Part shown: in pieces, positions 38,059 to 45,584 of the stretch | Position numbering within the stretch: position 1 is the first letter of the stretch | How the letters are laid out: each line of letters begins with the position of its first letter | Virus record (IMG/VR): IMGVR_UViG_3300027795_000039 | Coordinates: 62,001 to 126,000 of that record | Source of the DNA: a virus | Direction: 5' to 3' (one strand) | Length of the DNA: 64,000 nucleotides | Made by a program: the position numbers and the translations under genes | Notes under the pieces: model-generated | The model's database searches: none | The model's input: only the letters and a program-made list of their open reading frames with translations | What the model was told of the DNA's origin: nothing

Positions 38059-38418
38059 GTGATGACACGTCAGCAGCTTCAACGTTACGGTGCCACTTAC
38101 GGCCTAACGGAATTCCGGCCGCCAGTCATCTTCATCCAGAACGCGTTGTTGTACCTGCGGGTAACTGATGGTGATAAGAAAGCCATTCCACTCATCGATG
38201 AGATGCTCGTTCACGAACTCATTCATGCCACAGGTATCAGCGGACACGGACCGGATTTCAAACGCGCTTACGGTAAGATCTACCCGTGGTCCAAGCCTGG
38301 ACCGGTAACTGAGTTTGACCCAGGCACATCCCGCCGTGTGCTTTGGTCGCAGATCATACGGCGGCTGCCATTATCCTCACTTACACTGTCATGCGTGCTA
38401 CGGTGCCAGTTCAAGTGA
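38059..38418 (+). CDS. SprT-like zinc metallopeptidase, 5' end interrupted by an amber codon
   Basis: 119 residues from GTG 38059, with HELIH (zinc site and catalytic Glu) and GHGPDFKRAYGKIYP, the pattern of SprT/WLM-type zincins. The frame stays open upstream to 37981 and reads sensibly as protein (EYWIARLADGYDIHVKPW), but a TAG at 37978-37980 separates it from ATG 37966 or 37939, which follow a promoter. Either the gene has lost its start region, or TAG is read through, or translation starts at GTG 38059 (GGAGATGG upstream). The 3' end overlaps the convergent ART gene by 21 nt. SprT proteins process DNA-bound proteins; the phage role is unknown. Confidence 0.7.
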   Translation: MMTRQQLQRYGATYGLTEFRPPVIFIQNALLYLRVTDGDKKAIPLIDEMLVHELIHATGISGHGPDFKRAYGKIYPWSKPGPVTEFDPGTSRRVLWSQIIRRLPLSSLTLSCVLRCQFK

Positions 38419-39543
38419 GATGACCGATGATGACGTACCAGTAACCTTAAACTTACTATTACGCGGTAGAACCAGCTCTTTACTTTCTGGATCACCCTTC
38501 ATCACGTTTGTACCTGACGGCACCGTAATTTTCATAACCATGGGTGCGCCATCCACCATGTCGCTAAACGCTGCGGGACCCATAGTACCGGCGGCATACT
38601 GCAACGCGATACCTGGATTTGACGTTGTTGAGATAAAGCCGGCATCAGTAAATGATACCTTACTCTGTGACAAAGCTTGCTTCATCTCAGGTGTCATTAT
38701 AACACCGCGGTACATGGTGGCTGGTTCACTTAGCGCACCGTGTTGTATAGCCAAGTCCATGTTACCGGCAATACCGCGCAGCTGGTCATCATCATAATCA
38801 CCAGTATTACGGCCAGTACGAAGAAATTCGTTGACAACATCACCATCACTCATGTAATACTGTGTTGCCTCGGCCATGGTTGCTGGTACCTTTCCAGGCC
38901 GCAACGCGTTTAGCGGCTTGGTACCGAATACCGGCTTCGCTGGCTTACTGCCACGTAGCGCCGCTTTAACCTGGTCGATGGCTTCCTCAGGTATTGGTGT
39001 ACTGGCGTAGTCTGCCGTTTCATTGACGCGTTTGGCCAGCTCTTTATCCTTAGCCGCACCGCCAGCTCTCTGGATGGCCTTCGCATACGCGGTGTACTTA
39101 GCGCCGTTGGCAATCTGCGACTGCGCGCGTTCTAGTGCTGTTGCCGTTTTATCATCACCGTTATCACGCGCGTACCGCGCCAGCGCACCGGTATTATGAT
39201 ATGATATCACTCGTCTGATGGTTTGGCTTCCATACGTGTTTACCACATCACCGTTACTAAGCACGGTGTCATCGGCGTGACGTGTTTCAACCATATCGCC
39301 AACGCGTTCCTGAAGATCAGCAATTTTCTTACCATCTGCCGTTATGGTCTGAGCGTCCCAGTCAGTGACAGCCTGTGCATACTTGCCGCATGGCGGACGC
39401 ACGCAGATGTACCCGTGGATGTATCCTTCCTTACCAACCTTTTCCAATTCCGGTTCCACCGAACCAGCATACCACGCATCCAATGCGTTGTTTCTAATTC
39501 GTTGTCGTTCTATATTAAAATCACCGAATAGATCGGCGATCAT
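38398..39543 (-). CDS. single ART-domain effector upstream of the portal
   Basis: 381 residues, ATG 39543 (ATGA overlap with the upstream gene). The tag LEKVGKEGYIHGYICVRPPCG is at residues 33-53, then a beta module and helical linker (100-260). The ART at 280-380 has MYRGVIM, ISTTS and SKELVLPRN; the first Glu of E-x-E is Ser here, so activity or target may differ. It is the only tagged effector on the 5' side of the portal and is cut off from it by the plus-strand SprT-like gene, which suggests local rearrangement. Confidence 0.75.
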   Translation of the reverse strand: MIADLFGDFNIERQRIRNNALDAWYAGSVEPELEKVGKEGYIHGYICVRPPCGKYAQAVTDWDAQTITADGKKIADLQERVGDMVETRHADDTVLSNGDVVNTYGSQTIRRVISYHNTGALARYARDNGDDKTATALERAQSQIANGAKYTAYAKAIQRAGGAAKDKELAKRVNETADYASTPIPEEAIDQVKAALRGSKPAKPVFGTKPLNALRPGKVPATMAEATQYYMSDGDVVNEFLRTGRNTGDYDDDQLRGIAGNMDLAIQHGALSEPATMYRGVIMTPEMKQALSQSKVSFTDAGFISTTSNPGIALQYAAGTMGPAAFSDMVDGAPMVMKITVPSGTNVMKGDPESKELVLPRNSKFKVTGTSSSVISLELAP

Positions 39544-39770
39544 GATGCTTCCTCATCATCATACGCGTCTTCTGGCCATACGATGTTCGCATCACTCCAC
39601 TCCCGGTCTGGCCAGTACTCCGCGCTAGTGCAGGTTCCATCGATGTGCCAGGTGATCTTGCGGACGCGAGGGCAGGCGCGGAGATGTACTCCACCACAGT
39701 GCTGACAGTTTTTACCGCCCTCAAAAAGTTGACGCGCCTGTTGTCGCTCTTCTGGTGTAAGTTCTGGCAT
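39540..39770 (-). CDS. small Cys/His protein, unknown
   Basis: 76 residues with CQHCGGVHLRACP, a possible zinc site, and an acidic C-terminus. It is translationally coupled to the downstream ART gene (ATGA overlap). No known family. It could be a chaperone or partner of that ART, but nothing shows this. Confidence 0.55.
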   Translation of the reverse strand: MPELTPEERQQARQLFEGGKNCQHCGGVHLRACPRVRKITWHIDGTCTSAEYWPDREWSDANIVWPEDAYDDEEAS

Positions 39771-39806
39771 CTTACTTTCTTTCTTAATTCACGGCAACAA
39801 CGCGTG

Positions 39807-39815
39807 TGGTATAAT
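39807..39815 (+). promoter_or_regulatory. extended -10 promoter for the GIY-YIG gene
   Basis: TGG TATAAT, 6 nt before ATG 39822, implying a leaderless mRNA. No good -35 is seen. Confidence 0.5.
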
Positions 39816-39821
39816 TACAAC

Positions 39822-40658
39822 ATGAGAACTGGACACATCTACGCGCTTGCTGACCCAAAAACTGGTGAAGTACGGTATATCGGGAAAACTCTACTGCAAC
39901 CAGCGGAAAAACGACTAAAAGGTCATGTTAAAACAATGGAAATTGGCAGTAGACGTCACGTATATAACTGGATGCGAAAACTTAATGCACTACCACAGTT
40001 CATTATTATTGAAGCGGTCTCAGAAAGTAAGATAAATGAACTAGAACGATACTGGATTAGGTGGATGCGATTGACAGGAGTTAGGTTGACAAATCTAACT
40101 GATGGTGGTGATGGTGGCGCACACTCTACTTCAGCTGAAACTCGTGCAAAGATGTCAGTTGCGCGACGTGGTAGGCCGATTCCAATCGAGCAACGTGCGA
40201 AAATGTCTGATACTGCGCGTAATAGATCACCTGAATATCGCGCAAAAATAGCGGCCGCTAATCGTCGTAGGATAATATCTGATAGAGAAAGAGCAAATCG
40301 CTCAGCTGCTAGTCGCGGAAGAGTAACGTCAAGCCAAGCTCGTGCAAACATGTCTAAAGCGCAAAGTGGAAAAATACTTTCCAAAGATCATCGTCAAAAA
40401 ATTTCAGAATCACTGTGCGGTAAAACATTTTCGGTAGAACACCGCGCAAACATTTCTGCGGTTAATAAAGGAAAGATAATACCAGAAAAACAACGCACAA
40501 AAATATCAGCATCATTGAAAGGAAGAGTATTTTCTGAAGAACACCGTAAAAAACTGTCAGAAGCTAGACAACGTCAAATAGCACGAGATAAACTAGACAA
40601 AGAATTATTTGCTTCAATGTATCGTGTTGCCTTTACCCTCGAAGATCAATCGAGCTGA
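39822..40658 (+). CDS. GIY-YIG endonuclease with NUMOD3 repeats
   Basis: 278 residues from ATG 39822. The N-terminal domain has GHIYALADPKTGEVRYIGKT, the GIY-YIG signature, with a following Arg and a distal Glu region (INELERYWI). The rest is about seven repeats of the NUMOD3 type (SAETRAKMSVARRGR, SVEHRANISAVNKGK), short DNA-binding helices typical of homing endonucleases. The gene is more A/T-rich than its neighbours, consistent with recent arrival. It is free-standing: no intron is visible around it. It starts almost at the -10 element, so it is probably leaderless. It may promote spread of the accessory region. Confidence 0.85.
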   Translation: MRTGHIYALADPKTGEVRYIGKTLLQPAEKRLKGHVKTMEIGSRRHVYNWMRKLNALPQFIIIEAVSESKINELERYWIRWMRLTGVRLTNLTDGGDGGAHSTSAETRAKMSVARRGRPIPIEQRAKMSDTARNRSPEYRAKIAAANRRRIISDRERANRSAASRGRVTSSQARANMSKAQSGKILSKDHRQKISESLCGKTFSVEHRANISAVNKGKIIPEKQRTKISASLKGRVFSEEHRKKLSEARQRQIARDKLDKELFASMYRVAFTLEDQSS

Positions 40659-40708
40659 CTCACGTTCCTCGGGTGTCAGATCATCTGCCACGTTTCTGGC
40701 ACCTCCTG

Positions 40709-40737
40709 TTTACATCACGGCACGAGTGTGGTATAGT
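40709..40737 (+). promoter_or_regulatory. promoter TTTACA-17-TATAGT
   Basis: TTTACA 40709-40714, TATAGT 40732-40737, with TGG before the -10. The -35 is embedded in GTTTACATCACGGC, also found in the next two promoters. An AGGAACAG leader follows. Confidence 0.7.
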
Positions 40738-40760
40738 GGTACCAGGAACAGAAACGATAG

Positions 40761-40976
40761 ATGAAAGAGAATGGAACAACAATGAACAGTGTGACAGATG
40801 GACAGACCAGCGGAACGATCTTCACCCGTAACGGAATGACCACGGTCACTTCCATTCAGGGAACGCTCAAATACAAACGTACAATAGGTGGAAAGCTCAA
40901 AGTCATTGCAATAGATGATGCGCGCGGATATGTCACTGTTGGTGGGAGTAGCTCACACTACACCTACCCAGTCTAA
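40761..40976 (+). CDS. small protein, unknown
   Basis: 71 residues from ATG 40761; ATG 40782 would give 64 residues and may be the real start. Beta-strand-like composition with Thr/Gly/Ser (TLKYKRTIGGKLKVIAIDD). It is the first of three short cassettes, each with its own promoter; the first two are followed by hairpin terminators. Confidence 0.55.
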   Translation: MKENGTTMNSVTDGQTSGTIFTRNGMTTVTSIQGTLKYKRTIGGKLKVIAIDDARGYVTVGGSSSHYTYPV

Positions 40977-41004
40977 AACAAAAGAATGAGACACTGACGT
41001 GACG

Positions 41005-41031
41005 ATGCCAGCGGCAGATTGTCGCTGGCAT
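41005..41031 (+). terminator. hairpin between small-gene cassettes
   Basis: ATGCCAGCG (41005-41013) pairs with CGCTGGCAT (41023-41031), 9 bp. It is followed by TGCTGTTTACATCACGGC, which contains the next -35. The same terminator-to-promoter junction recurs at 41339. Confidence 0.65.
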
Positions 41032-41036
41032 TGCTG

Positions 41037-41065
41037 TTTACATCACGGCACGAATGTGGTATGGT
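41037..41065 (+). promoter_or_regulatory. promoter TTTACA-17-TATGGT
   Basis: TTTACA 41037-41042 and TATGGT 41060-41065 with TGG before the -10. The -35 region is nearly identical to that of the previous promoter. Confidence 0.65.
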
Positions 41066-41094
41066 GGTACCAGGAACACGAGAGAGGAAACAAA

Positions 41095-41286
41095 ATGGCC
41101 ATTCGCTGCACATCGACCGCAGCTAATGATGTTGAGCTTTTCGCTGACATCAATGAGCTAGAAACCGACTTGCTGAGAAGCGCGAGTGGAGAATACATGC
41201 AGTCTGTACTCGAGGCGATGCGCACCGGAGTAACGCCGTTCCAGATCGCGAACGGCCCAGCCACGGACACCTACGAGCTCATCTGA
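41095..41286 (+). CDS. small protein, unknown
   Basis: 63 residues from ATG 41095 with GAGAGGAAA upstream. Mostly helical, acidic in the first half; no family recognised. It has its own promoter and a following 12-bp terminator. Confidence 0.6.
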   Translation: MAIRCTSTAANDVELFADINELETDLLRSASGEYMQSVLEAMRTGVTPFQIANGPATDTYELI

Positions 41287-41312
41287 ACCCACAGCAACCG
41301 ATCAGCGTGATC

Positions 41313-41339
41313 ATGCCGGCGACAACCTGTCGCCGGCAT
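41313..41339 (+). terminator. 12-bp hairpin terminator
   Basis: ATGCCGGCGACA (41313-41324) pairs perfectly with TGTCGCCGGCAT (41328-41339) around ACC. It is followed by TGCTGTTT, as at 41031. Confidence 0.7.
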
Positions 41340-41344
41340 TGCTG

Positions 41345-41373
41345 TTTACATCACGGCTTGGTTGTGGTATAAT
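41345..41373 (+). promoter_or_regulatory. promoter TTTACA-17-TATAAT
   Basis: TTTACA 41345-41350, TATAAT 41368-41373, TGG before the -10, then the AGGAACAAGGAAAAGGAG leader. The best match to consensus in the window. Confidence 0.75.
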
Positions 41374-41401
41374 TGACTTAGGAACAAGGAAAAGGAGCAA
41401 C

Positions 41402-41890
41402 ATGAATACCGCAAGTGAAACTCAAGCCTGGGCCAGGCGATGCGCTGATGTCACCCGTGGCCGTTTGGCAGAAACCGAAGCCTGGGAGCAGATCGCCAAG
41501 CGAGGTGAAGAGTGGGAAGTTGCTCGTCACAAAAACGGTAAGCCATTCCGCGGTGGACCGATGATGACACCCAATATGTGCTTTACCAACAGCGCCAGGA
41601 TCGTGGGTGGGCTCACCTCGTTTGACCCACACGGCTGCCGGTACGCGGAAGGTTTCGCCTTGGGTTACCTGGGGTTGTGGTATCACCACGGCTGGGTGGT
41701 AAACGCCTTCGGACTCGTCATCGAGCGAACGTGGAAGGAACCAGGCGAACGGTATGTTGGGGTAACTTTCACCGACTTTCCACGTGACATCGGCTGCTGC
41801 CAGCTCGGTGACTGGCCGTTTGGCCATGCTTGGGGGCCTAAGCTGGCTGACGAGCCAGAAGCAGCTGACGCTATGTGGAACAGAACATAG
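41402..41890 (+). CDS. conserved-type phage protein, unknown
   Basis: 162 residues from ATG 41402 (GGAG upstream). The central pattern CFTNSARIV, YAEGFALGYLGLWYHHGWVV, ERTWKEPG, YVGVTF resembles a widespread group of phage proteins of unknown function with Cys, His and Asp in a papain-like order. The Cys-Asn, His-Gly-Trp-Val spacing hints at a hydrolase fold, but this is not established. The next gene starts 3 nt after its stop. Confidence 0.6.
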   Translation: MNTASETQAWARRCADVTRGRLAETEAWEQIAKRGEEWEVARHKNGKPFRGGPMMTPNMCFTNSARIVGGLTSFDPHGCRYAEGFALGYLGLWYHHGWVVNAFGLVIERTWKEPGERYVGVTFTDFPRDIGCCQLGDWPFGHAWGPKLADEPEAADAMWNRT

Positions 41891-41892
41891 CC

Positions 41893-42918
41893 ATGAAAAC
41901 CAACGCAGCAACTGTCATCCAGCAGCACGCAGATTTGACGAAGCGGTGGCGTGAGCCGAACTCGAAGTTGGCTGGTTACATCGGCTCATTCGCCGATGAC
42001 GTGGCACGGAATCGTGGCCTTAAAGGTGCAGCGAGCATGTTCTACCCGATGCACTCAACACGTGATGCTGAGCCGTGGGTTAAGCTCATCGGACGCGGCC
42101 TGTTCACCGCCACCACGTACCAGGTTACCACGGAAATGTGCCGCGTGGTTACGCAAGCGTATCGTAAGACCGAGCGTACCTCGACACGCATCAGCCTCGA
42201 TGAGGTTCCCGCGGAATCTGGTTTCGTATGGCTCGATGAAGCCGTCATACTGTATGACCGGCAAGAAAAGCGAACTGGCCCGCGTGCAGTAAGCTGGGAA
42301 GTAACCTCAGCCGAGTACCAGAATGGTGGTATTCTCCCGGTCATCCGGCTCATCACCTGGGCTGACACCCGTGTTGAGGATGACTTCAGCGCGGACTGGG
42401 AACCTGGCATCCTCGAGCTAAGCGAAAAGATGCTCGGCCGGCTGCAATTGCAACATGTTACATTGATCCCGCTGGATTATGACGTCAAAACGTCACCAAA
42501 AGACAGCATGACATTGACGGATGATCACGTGGCCTGGTTCCACGCGCTCATCATCATCATGAGTACTGAGATGGCCGACTCACGTCGTACCGGCCTACCA
42601 CGTGTTATCCGTGACAACGTGAAGAAGTACATTAAGGACACACGTGTCACCGTGGTAACGCTCCGCCAAGCGCCGCAAGAACGTCCCAGCAACAGCAGCC
42701 CGCGGACCATTGAGTGGACACACCGCTGGCTCGTCCAAGGTCACCACCGGCATCTCGAGTCATACGAGGTAACGCCGCATCACGCTATCCCCGGACGACT
42801 TGATCGTGGCCACTGTGCCATCTGCGAGTCGCGGATCACCTGGGTGCGGCCGTTCGTGAAGGGACCGGATGGTGCACCAGTGAAGAGTGCAGACGTGGTG
42901 TACCGGTTGTCACGGTGA
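41893..42918 (+). CDS. large accessory protein, unknown
   Basis: 341 residues from ATG 41893. The C-terminus has WTHRWLVQGHHR, a CAIC pair and WVRPFVKGPDGAPV, a pattern I have seen in actinobacterial and phage hypothetical proteins but cannot tie to a function. The central part is mixed alpha/beta. It shares a transcript with the 41402-41890 gene from the promoter at 41345. Confidence 0.6.
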   Translation: MKTNAATVIQQHADLTKRWREPNSKLAGYIGSFADDVARNRGLKGAASMFYPMHSTRDAEPWVKLIGRGLFTATTYQVTTEMCRVVTQAYRKTERTSTRISLDEVPAESGFVWLDEAVILYDRQEKRTGPRAVSWEVTSAEYQNGGILPVIRLITWADTRVEDDFSADWEPGILELSEKMLGRLQLQHVTLIPLDYDVKTSPKDSMTLTDDHVAWFHALIIIMSTEMADSRRTGLPRVIRDNVKKYIKDTRVTVVTLRQAPQERPSNSSPRTIEWTHRWLVQGHHRHLESYEVTPHHAIPGRLDRGHCAICESRITWVRPFVKGPDGAPVKSADVVYRLSR

Positions 42919-42923
42919 GATTG

Positions 42924-42952
42924 TTTACACTTACCGGCTAAGGTGATATAAT
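42924..42952 (+). promoter_or_regulatory. promoter TTTACA-17-TATAAT
   Basis: TTTACA 42924-42929, TATAAT 42947-42952, TGA before the -10. ATG 42959 is only 6 nt downstream, so the first ORF is probably leaderless. Confidence 0.7.
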
Positions 42953-42958
42953 CAGTAC

Positions 42959-43018
42959 ATGAACACGGTTAGTAGGCAATTTTTCATTAAGCGAGCGGTA
43001 AGAACGAGGGCAAGATAA
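42959..43018 (+). CDS. 19-residue leader peptide
   Basis: ATG 42959 to TAA 43016-43018 encodes MNTVSRQFFIKRAVRTRAR, basic and short. The stop overlaps the next ATG (TAATG at 43016-43020). Together with the near-leaderless promoter this suggests translational coupling or attenuation of the 43018 gene. Confidence 0.4.
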   Translation: MNTVSRQFFIKRAVRTRAR

Positions 43019-43398
43019 TGACGTGGTTTAAACGTAAAGTTAATGCTGGTTCTCATCCGGATCCAGCGACAGCATTGAAACTTCACCACATCAAAGCGTT
43101 GCTAAGACTACATACTCAATCTGAACAACAAATTCAACTTTACCTGGACGAGATCGAAGACGTTCACCGTGAAATGAGTAGCGTTAGTGTCGCTAGGCGC
43201 TCATCTATAAATCGAATCACCCAACCTGAATTCGATAACATCATAACAGCATGTAAAAACCGGATCAGTGTAGCTGAAACCAGTATTGCCACCTGTCGCC
43301 AAAGCATTACTGACACTCAACATCAAATTGATGAGTACACTGTGACAAGTGGTTTGACCACCTTCGATCTCGCATATTTGAATTTGCGTGACAGATAG
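43018..43398 (+). CDS. coiled-coil protein, unknown
   Basis: 126 residues, with GAGGG upstream of ATG 43018. Residues 25-110 are heptad-rich (LRLHTQSEQQIQLYLDEIED), predicting a coiled coil. No family recognised. It is first of a four-gene plus-strand run ending at 44764. Confidence 0.6.
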   Translation: MTWFKRKVNAGSHPDPATALKLHHIKALLRLHTQSEQQIQLYLDEIEDVHREMSSVSVARRSSINRITQPEFDNIITACKNRISVAETSIATCRQSITDTQHQIDEYTVTSGLTTFDLAYLNLRDR

Positions 43399-43414
43399 GA
43401 GGCGTGTTATCGAT

Positions 43415-43744
43415 ATGAGTGAATCATACCATATCATCGACTTCGATGAACTTGGTCACGGTGACTACCGAGTTGCGACTGGTAAGTGGCCGCTTCGTGT
43501 GGTACTCAACCAGGTACTATGTGGCGGTTGGGTTCTCGGTGAAGGTGGTTCTCTTCAGTCGTGTCGTACATCACTATCGGCTGTTACGACGAGTGGTATC
43601 AATGACAACATAATCTGTCATGTCAGGCAAACTGAGCACTTCGAAGCACCGTACCGCGTAACAACCAAGAGAACGTCAGTGATACCTCCACCACCAAGTT
43701 ATTGCTCATTAACCGAGTCACAGGAACAGGAACACCGTGCGTAA
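43415..43744 (+). CDS. small protein, unknown
   Basis: 109 residues from ATG 43415; AGGAGG lies 12 nt upstream, further than usual. Two or three Cys and a HVRQTEHFEAPYRV stretch resemble HLCNTEHRSPPYQPY in the next protein, so the two may be distant relatives. Function unknown. Confidence 0.55.
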   Translation: MSESYHIIDFDELGHGDYRVATGKWPLRVVLNQVLCGGWVLGEGGSLQSCRTSLSAVTTSGINDNIICHVRQTEHFEAPYRVTTKRTSVIPPPPSYCSLTESQEQEHRA

Positions 43745-44315
43745 ACCTGAGCAGCTCAGCGCAGATGAGGTGGCGTTTCGTATTTCACGAGAATGTCATA
43801 ACGCTGGTGTAGCTGCCATTACTCAATGGCCGTGGGCAGTTTCTGACGGGCGTTATGGTAATCTATCATCACTCACCTGTGATGCATACGTTGACCGCGA
43901 CTATGGTAGCGGTGAGCTGTTCCCGGTTAAGTGCGGTCACGAGTTTAGTGGCAGGACGATCGTTGAAATCGGCGAAGAAATTATCCATCACCTATGTAAC
44001 ACAGAACACCGTAGTCCACCATACCAGCCGTACCAGCAGCCGTCAAAGAAATTCTCTATCACCGGCCAGAAAACACCAGCACCTATTCCATCACCACCAG
44101 CCGAACCGCAGCCGGCTGGTAAAAACAAGCACATCTGCCTTTATTGCGGTGTGGAAATTCTGGAAGGTGAAATGGAACAGCTGGTAACGTACCGCCGCAT
44201 GCCGGCAACTGGTGGTATGCGGCGGTATCGTCATACCGATCAAGCAGAATGCCAAGCTGCAACGCGGCGACCGAAGCGACCATTTGCACGGGTACCTGGG
44301 GGCCCAACACAATGA
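43737..44315 (+). CDS. zinc-finger-like protein, unknown
   Basis: 192 residues from GTG 43737, overlapping the previous stop. The first half repeats the layout of the upstream protein. A Pro/Lys-rich linker leads to a C-terminal CLYCGVEIL - HTDQAEC zinc-binding pattern (about residues 133-175). Basic C-terminal tail. It overlaps the next gene by 4 nt (ATGA). Confidence 0.55.
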   Translation: MRKPEQLSADEVAFRISRECHNAGVAAITQWPWAVSDGRYGNLSSLTCDAYVDRDYGSGELFPVKCGHEFSGRTIVEIGEEIIHHLCNTEHRSPPYQPYQQPSKKFSITGQKTPAPIPSPPAEPQPAGKNKHICLYCGVEILEGEMEQLVTYRRMPATGGMRRYRHTDQAECQAATRRPKRPFARVPGGPTQ

Positions 44316-44764
44316 AAGTCGGGGTTACCGGCACACGCCGACGTATCACGCTTGAGCAAGATAACACGATCTGGAAACTTTTCAGGTGGATGGCTGCCAC
44401 TGAGTTTCATCACGGTGATTGCACTGGCGCGGACGCAGCTGCACACGCGGTTATTCTCGGTACCAAGAACCGGCGTCAAGATGAAGGCCTGCCATACACT
44501 TCTATCATCATCCACCCACCAGTTATCGGTACCTGGCGAGTGTTTTGTCAGGACTATGATGAAATCCGTGAACCACTACCGTACCTGGAACGAAACCACG
44601 TGATCGTGGATGAGATTGATCTGCTCATCGCGATACCACAGACGACAAGTGAAGAAATCCAGTCTGGCACCTGGGCGACAGTCCGGTACGCTCGCGGTCT
44701 AGGTAAACCGGTGATCATCATCGATCCAGATGGTGGCTGGCGACTGGATACCACCCGTATCTAA
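44312..44764 (+). CDS. SLOG-like Rossmann nucleotide-binding protein
   Basis: 150 residues. MKVGVTGTR at the N-terminus, HHGDCTGADAAAH, RNHVIVDEIDLLIAIP and SGTWATVRYARGLGKPVIII follow the order of the SLOG/DprA-LOG superfamily, which binds or cleaves nucleotide-derived ligands such as NAD metabolites. Here it is stand-alone, with no TIR or membrane domain attached. In this genome, full of NAD-using ARTs, sensing or clearing ADP-ribose products is a reasonable guess, not more. Confidence 0.7.
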   Translation: MKVGVTGTRRRITLEQDNTIWKLFRWMAATEFHHGDCTGADAAAHAVILGTKNRRQDEGLPYTSIIIHPPVIGTWRVFCQDYDEIREPLPYLERNHVIVDEIDLLIAIPQTTSEEIQSGTWATVRYARGLGKPVIIIDPDGGWRLDTTRI

Positions 44765-44772
44765 CACTTGTA

Positions 44773-44781
44773 TGATATAAT
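44773..44781 (+). promoter_or_regulatory. extended -10 promoter
   Basis: TGATATAAT with no convincing -35; followed by GAGGATAGG before the 44818 gene. Confidence 0.45.
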
Positions 44782-44817
44782 GAATCACTACGAGGATAGG
44801 TAACCAACCTGAGTGAC

Positions 44818-45330
44818 GTGGTGAAGCTCACAACATTGACGTTTCGCGAGAAACTGCGACTCGTCGACAGTGAGATGATGTGCTGGGAAGCAACACTAGC
44901 AGCTTTTGACGTTAAAGTGCAGCACGATGAATGTAGCCGGTCCATTAAGTGGGTCCTGGAACAGCTAACTGACCGTGGCTGGCGATATGAACGAGTTAAA
45001 ACTAACACACTTACCGGTGGTAAAGTAACACCAACGCTATCAGTTGTTATACCACGGTTGATTGGTGATTGGTTGTTGATTTTGGACCGGCATATTATCG
45101 CAGTACGTGATGGTGTTATTACTGATACCGCCGGCAAGGAACGCACGGTGAAACGGCGAGTGATGATGGCATACCAGCTAACAAGGCCTGGCTACCCACC
45201 AGTACGACTGGTTGATTGTCAGTGTGCTGACCCACTCGTTTTCGGTCACAACTACCGAGTGAACGAAATTACTGGTAGACCTAGATTGTATTGCTCAACC
45301 ATAAAAGCTTTGATGCGAGTCAACAAATGA
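44818..45330 (+). CDS. accessory protein, unknown
   Basis: 170 residues from GTG 44818. An in-frame CTG at 44809 would give MSDVVKL, a common-looking N-terminus, and is closer to AGGATAGG; the start is therefore uncertain. Mixed alpha/beta, with a few Cys near the C-terminus (CQCADPLVF, LYCST). It overlaps the next gene (ATGA). Confidence 0.5.
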   Translation: MVKLTTLTFREKLRLVDSEMMCWEATLAAFDVKVQHDECSRSIKWVLEQLTDRGWRYERVKTNTLTGGKVTPTLSVVIPRLIGDWLLILDRHIIAVRDGVITDTAGKERTVKRRVMMAYQLTRPGYPPVRLVDCQCADPLVFGHNYRVNEITGRPRLYCSTIKALMRVNK

Positions 45331-45584
45331 GCATTGATATCATCACATGGCTGGGATCACCGGCTGGTGATGAGTGGCGACGAGCTAATTTTAGCGGTAT
45401 CGGCTTCATTGCTTCAATAAAATGGGATGTGGAATGCGATCCATCACCTGGTTCATATTACTGGCGTGGTGCCTGGCGTCCCGGGCACTTCAAATCAGAA
45501 GTAGCATACTTCGATGCAAAAGAAGATCGTAGCCTCGGCCCCGAGTATTGCGCTCATCCCATAGCGAAAGGCAAAAATGAGTAA
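45327..45584 (+). CDS. small protein, unknown
   Basis: 85 residues from ATG 45327, Trp- and Tyr-rich (WLGSPAGDEWRRANF, YYWRGAWRPG). No family recognised. Part of the 44818-46644 overlapping run. Confidence 0.5.
   Translation: MSIDIITWLGSPAGDEWRRANFSGIGFIASIKWDVECDPSPGSYYWRGAWRPGHFKSEVAYFDAKEDRSLGPEYCAHPIAKGKNE

Noticed and set aside
599-39445. CRISPR array or dispersed DNA repeat behind the repeated motif
   Set aside because: Copies are inside coding sequence, kilobases apart, and vary at synonymous positions; conservation is at protein level.
39645-39821. Longer N-terminus for the GIY-YIG gene
   Set aside because: It overlaps the opposite-strand Cys/His gene and the promoter, and the extra residues are unlike the family.
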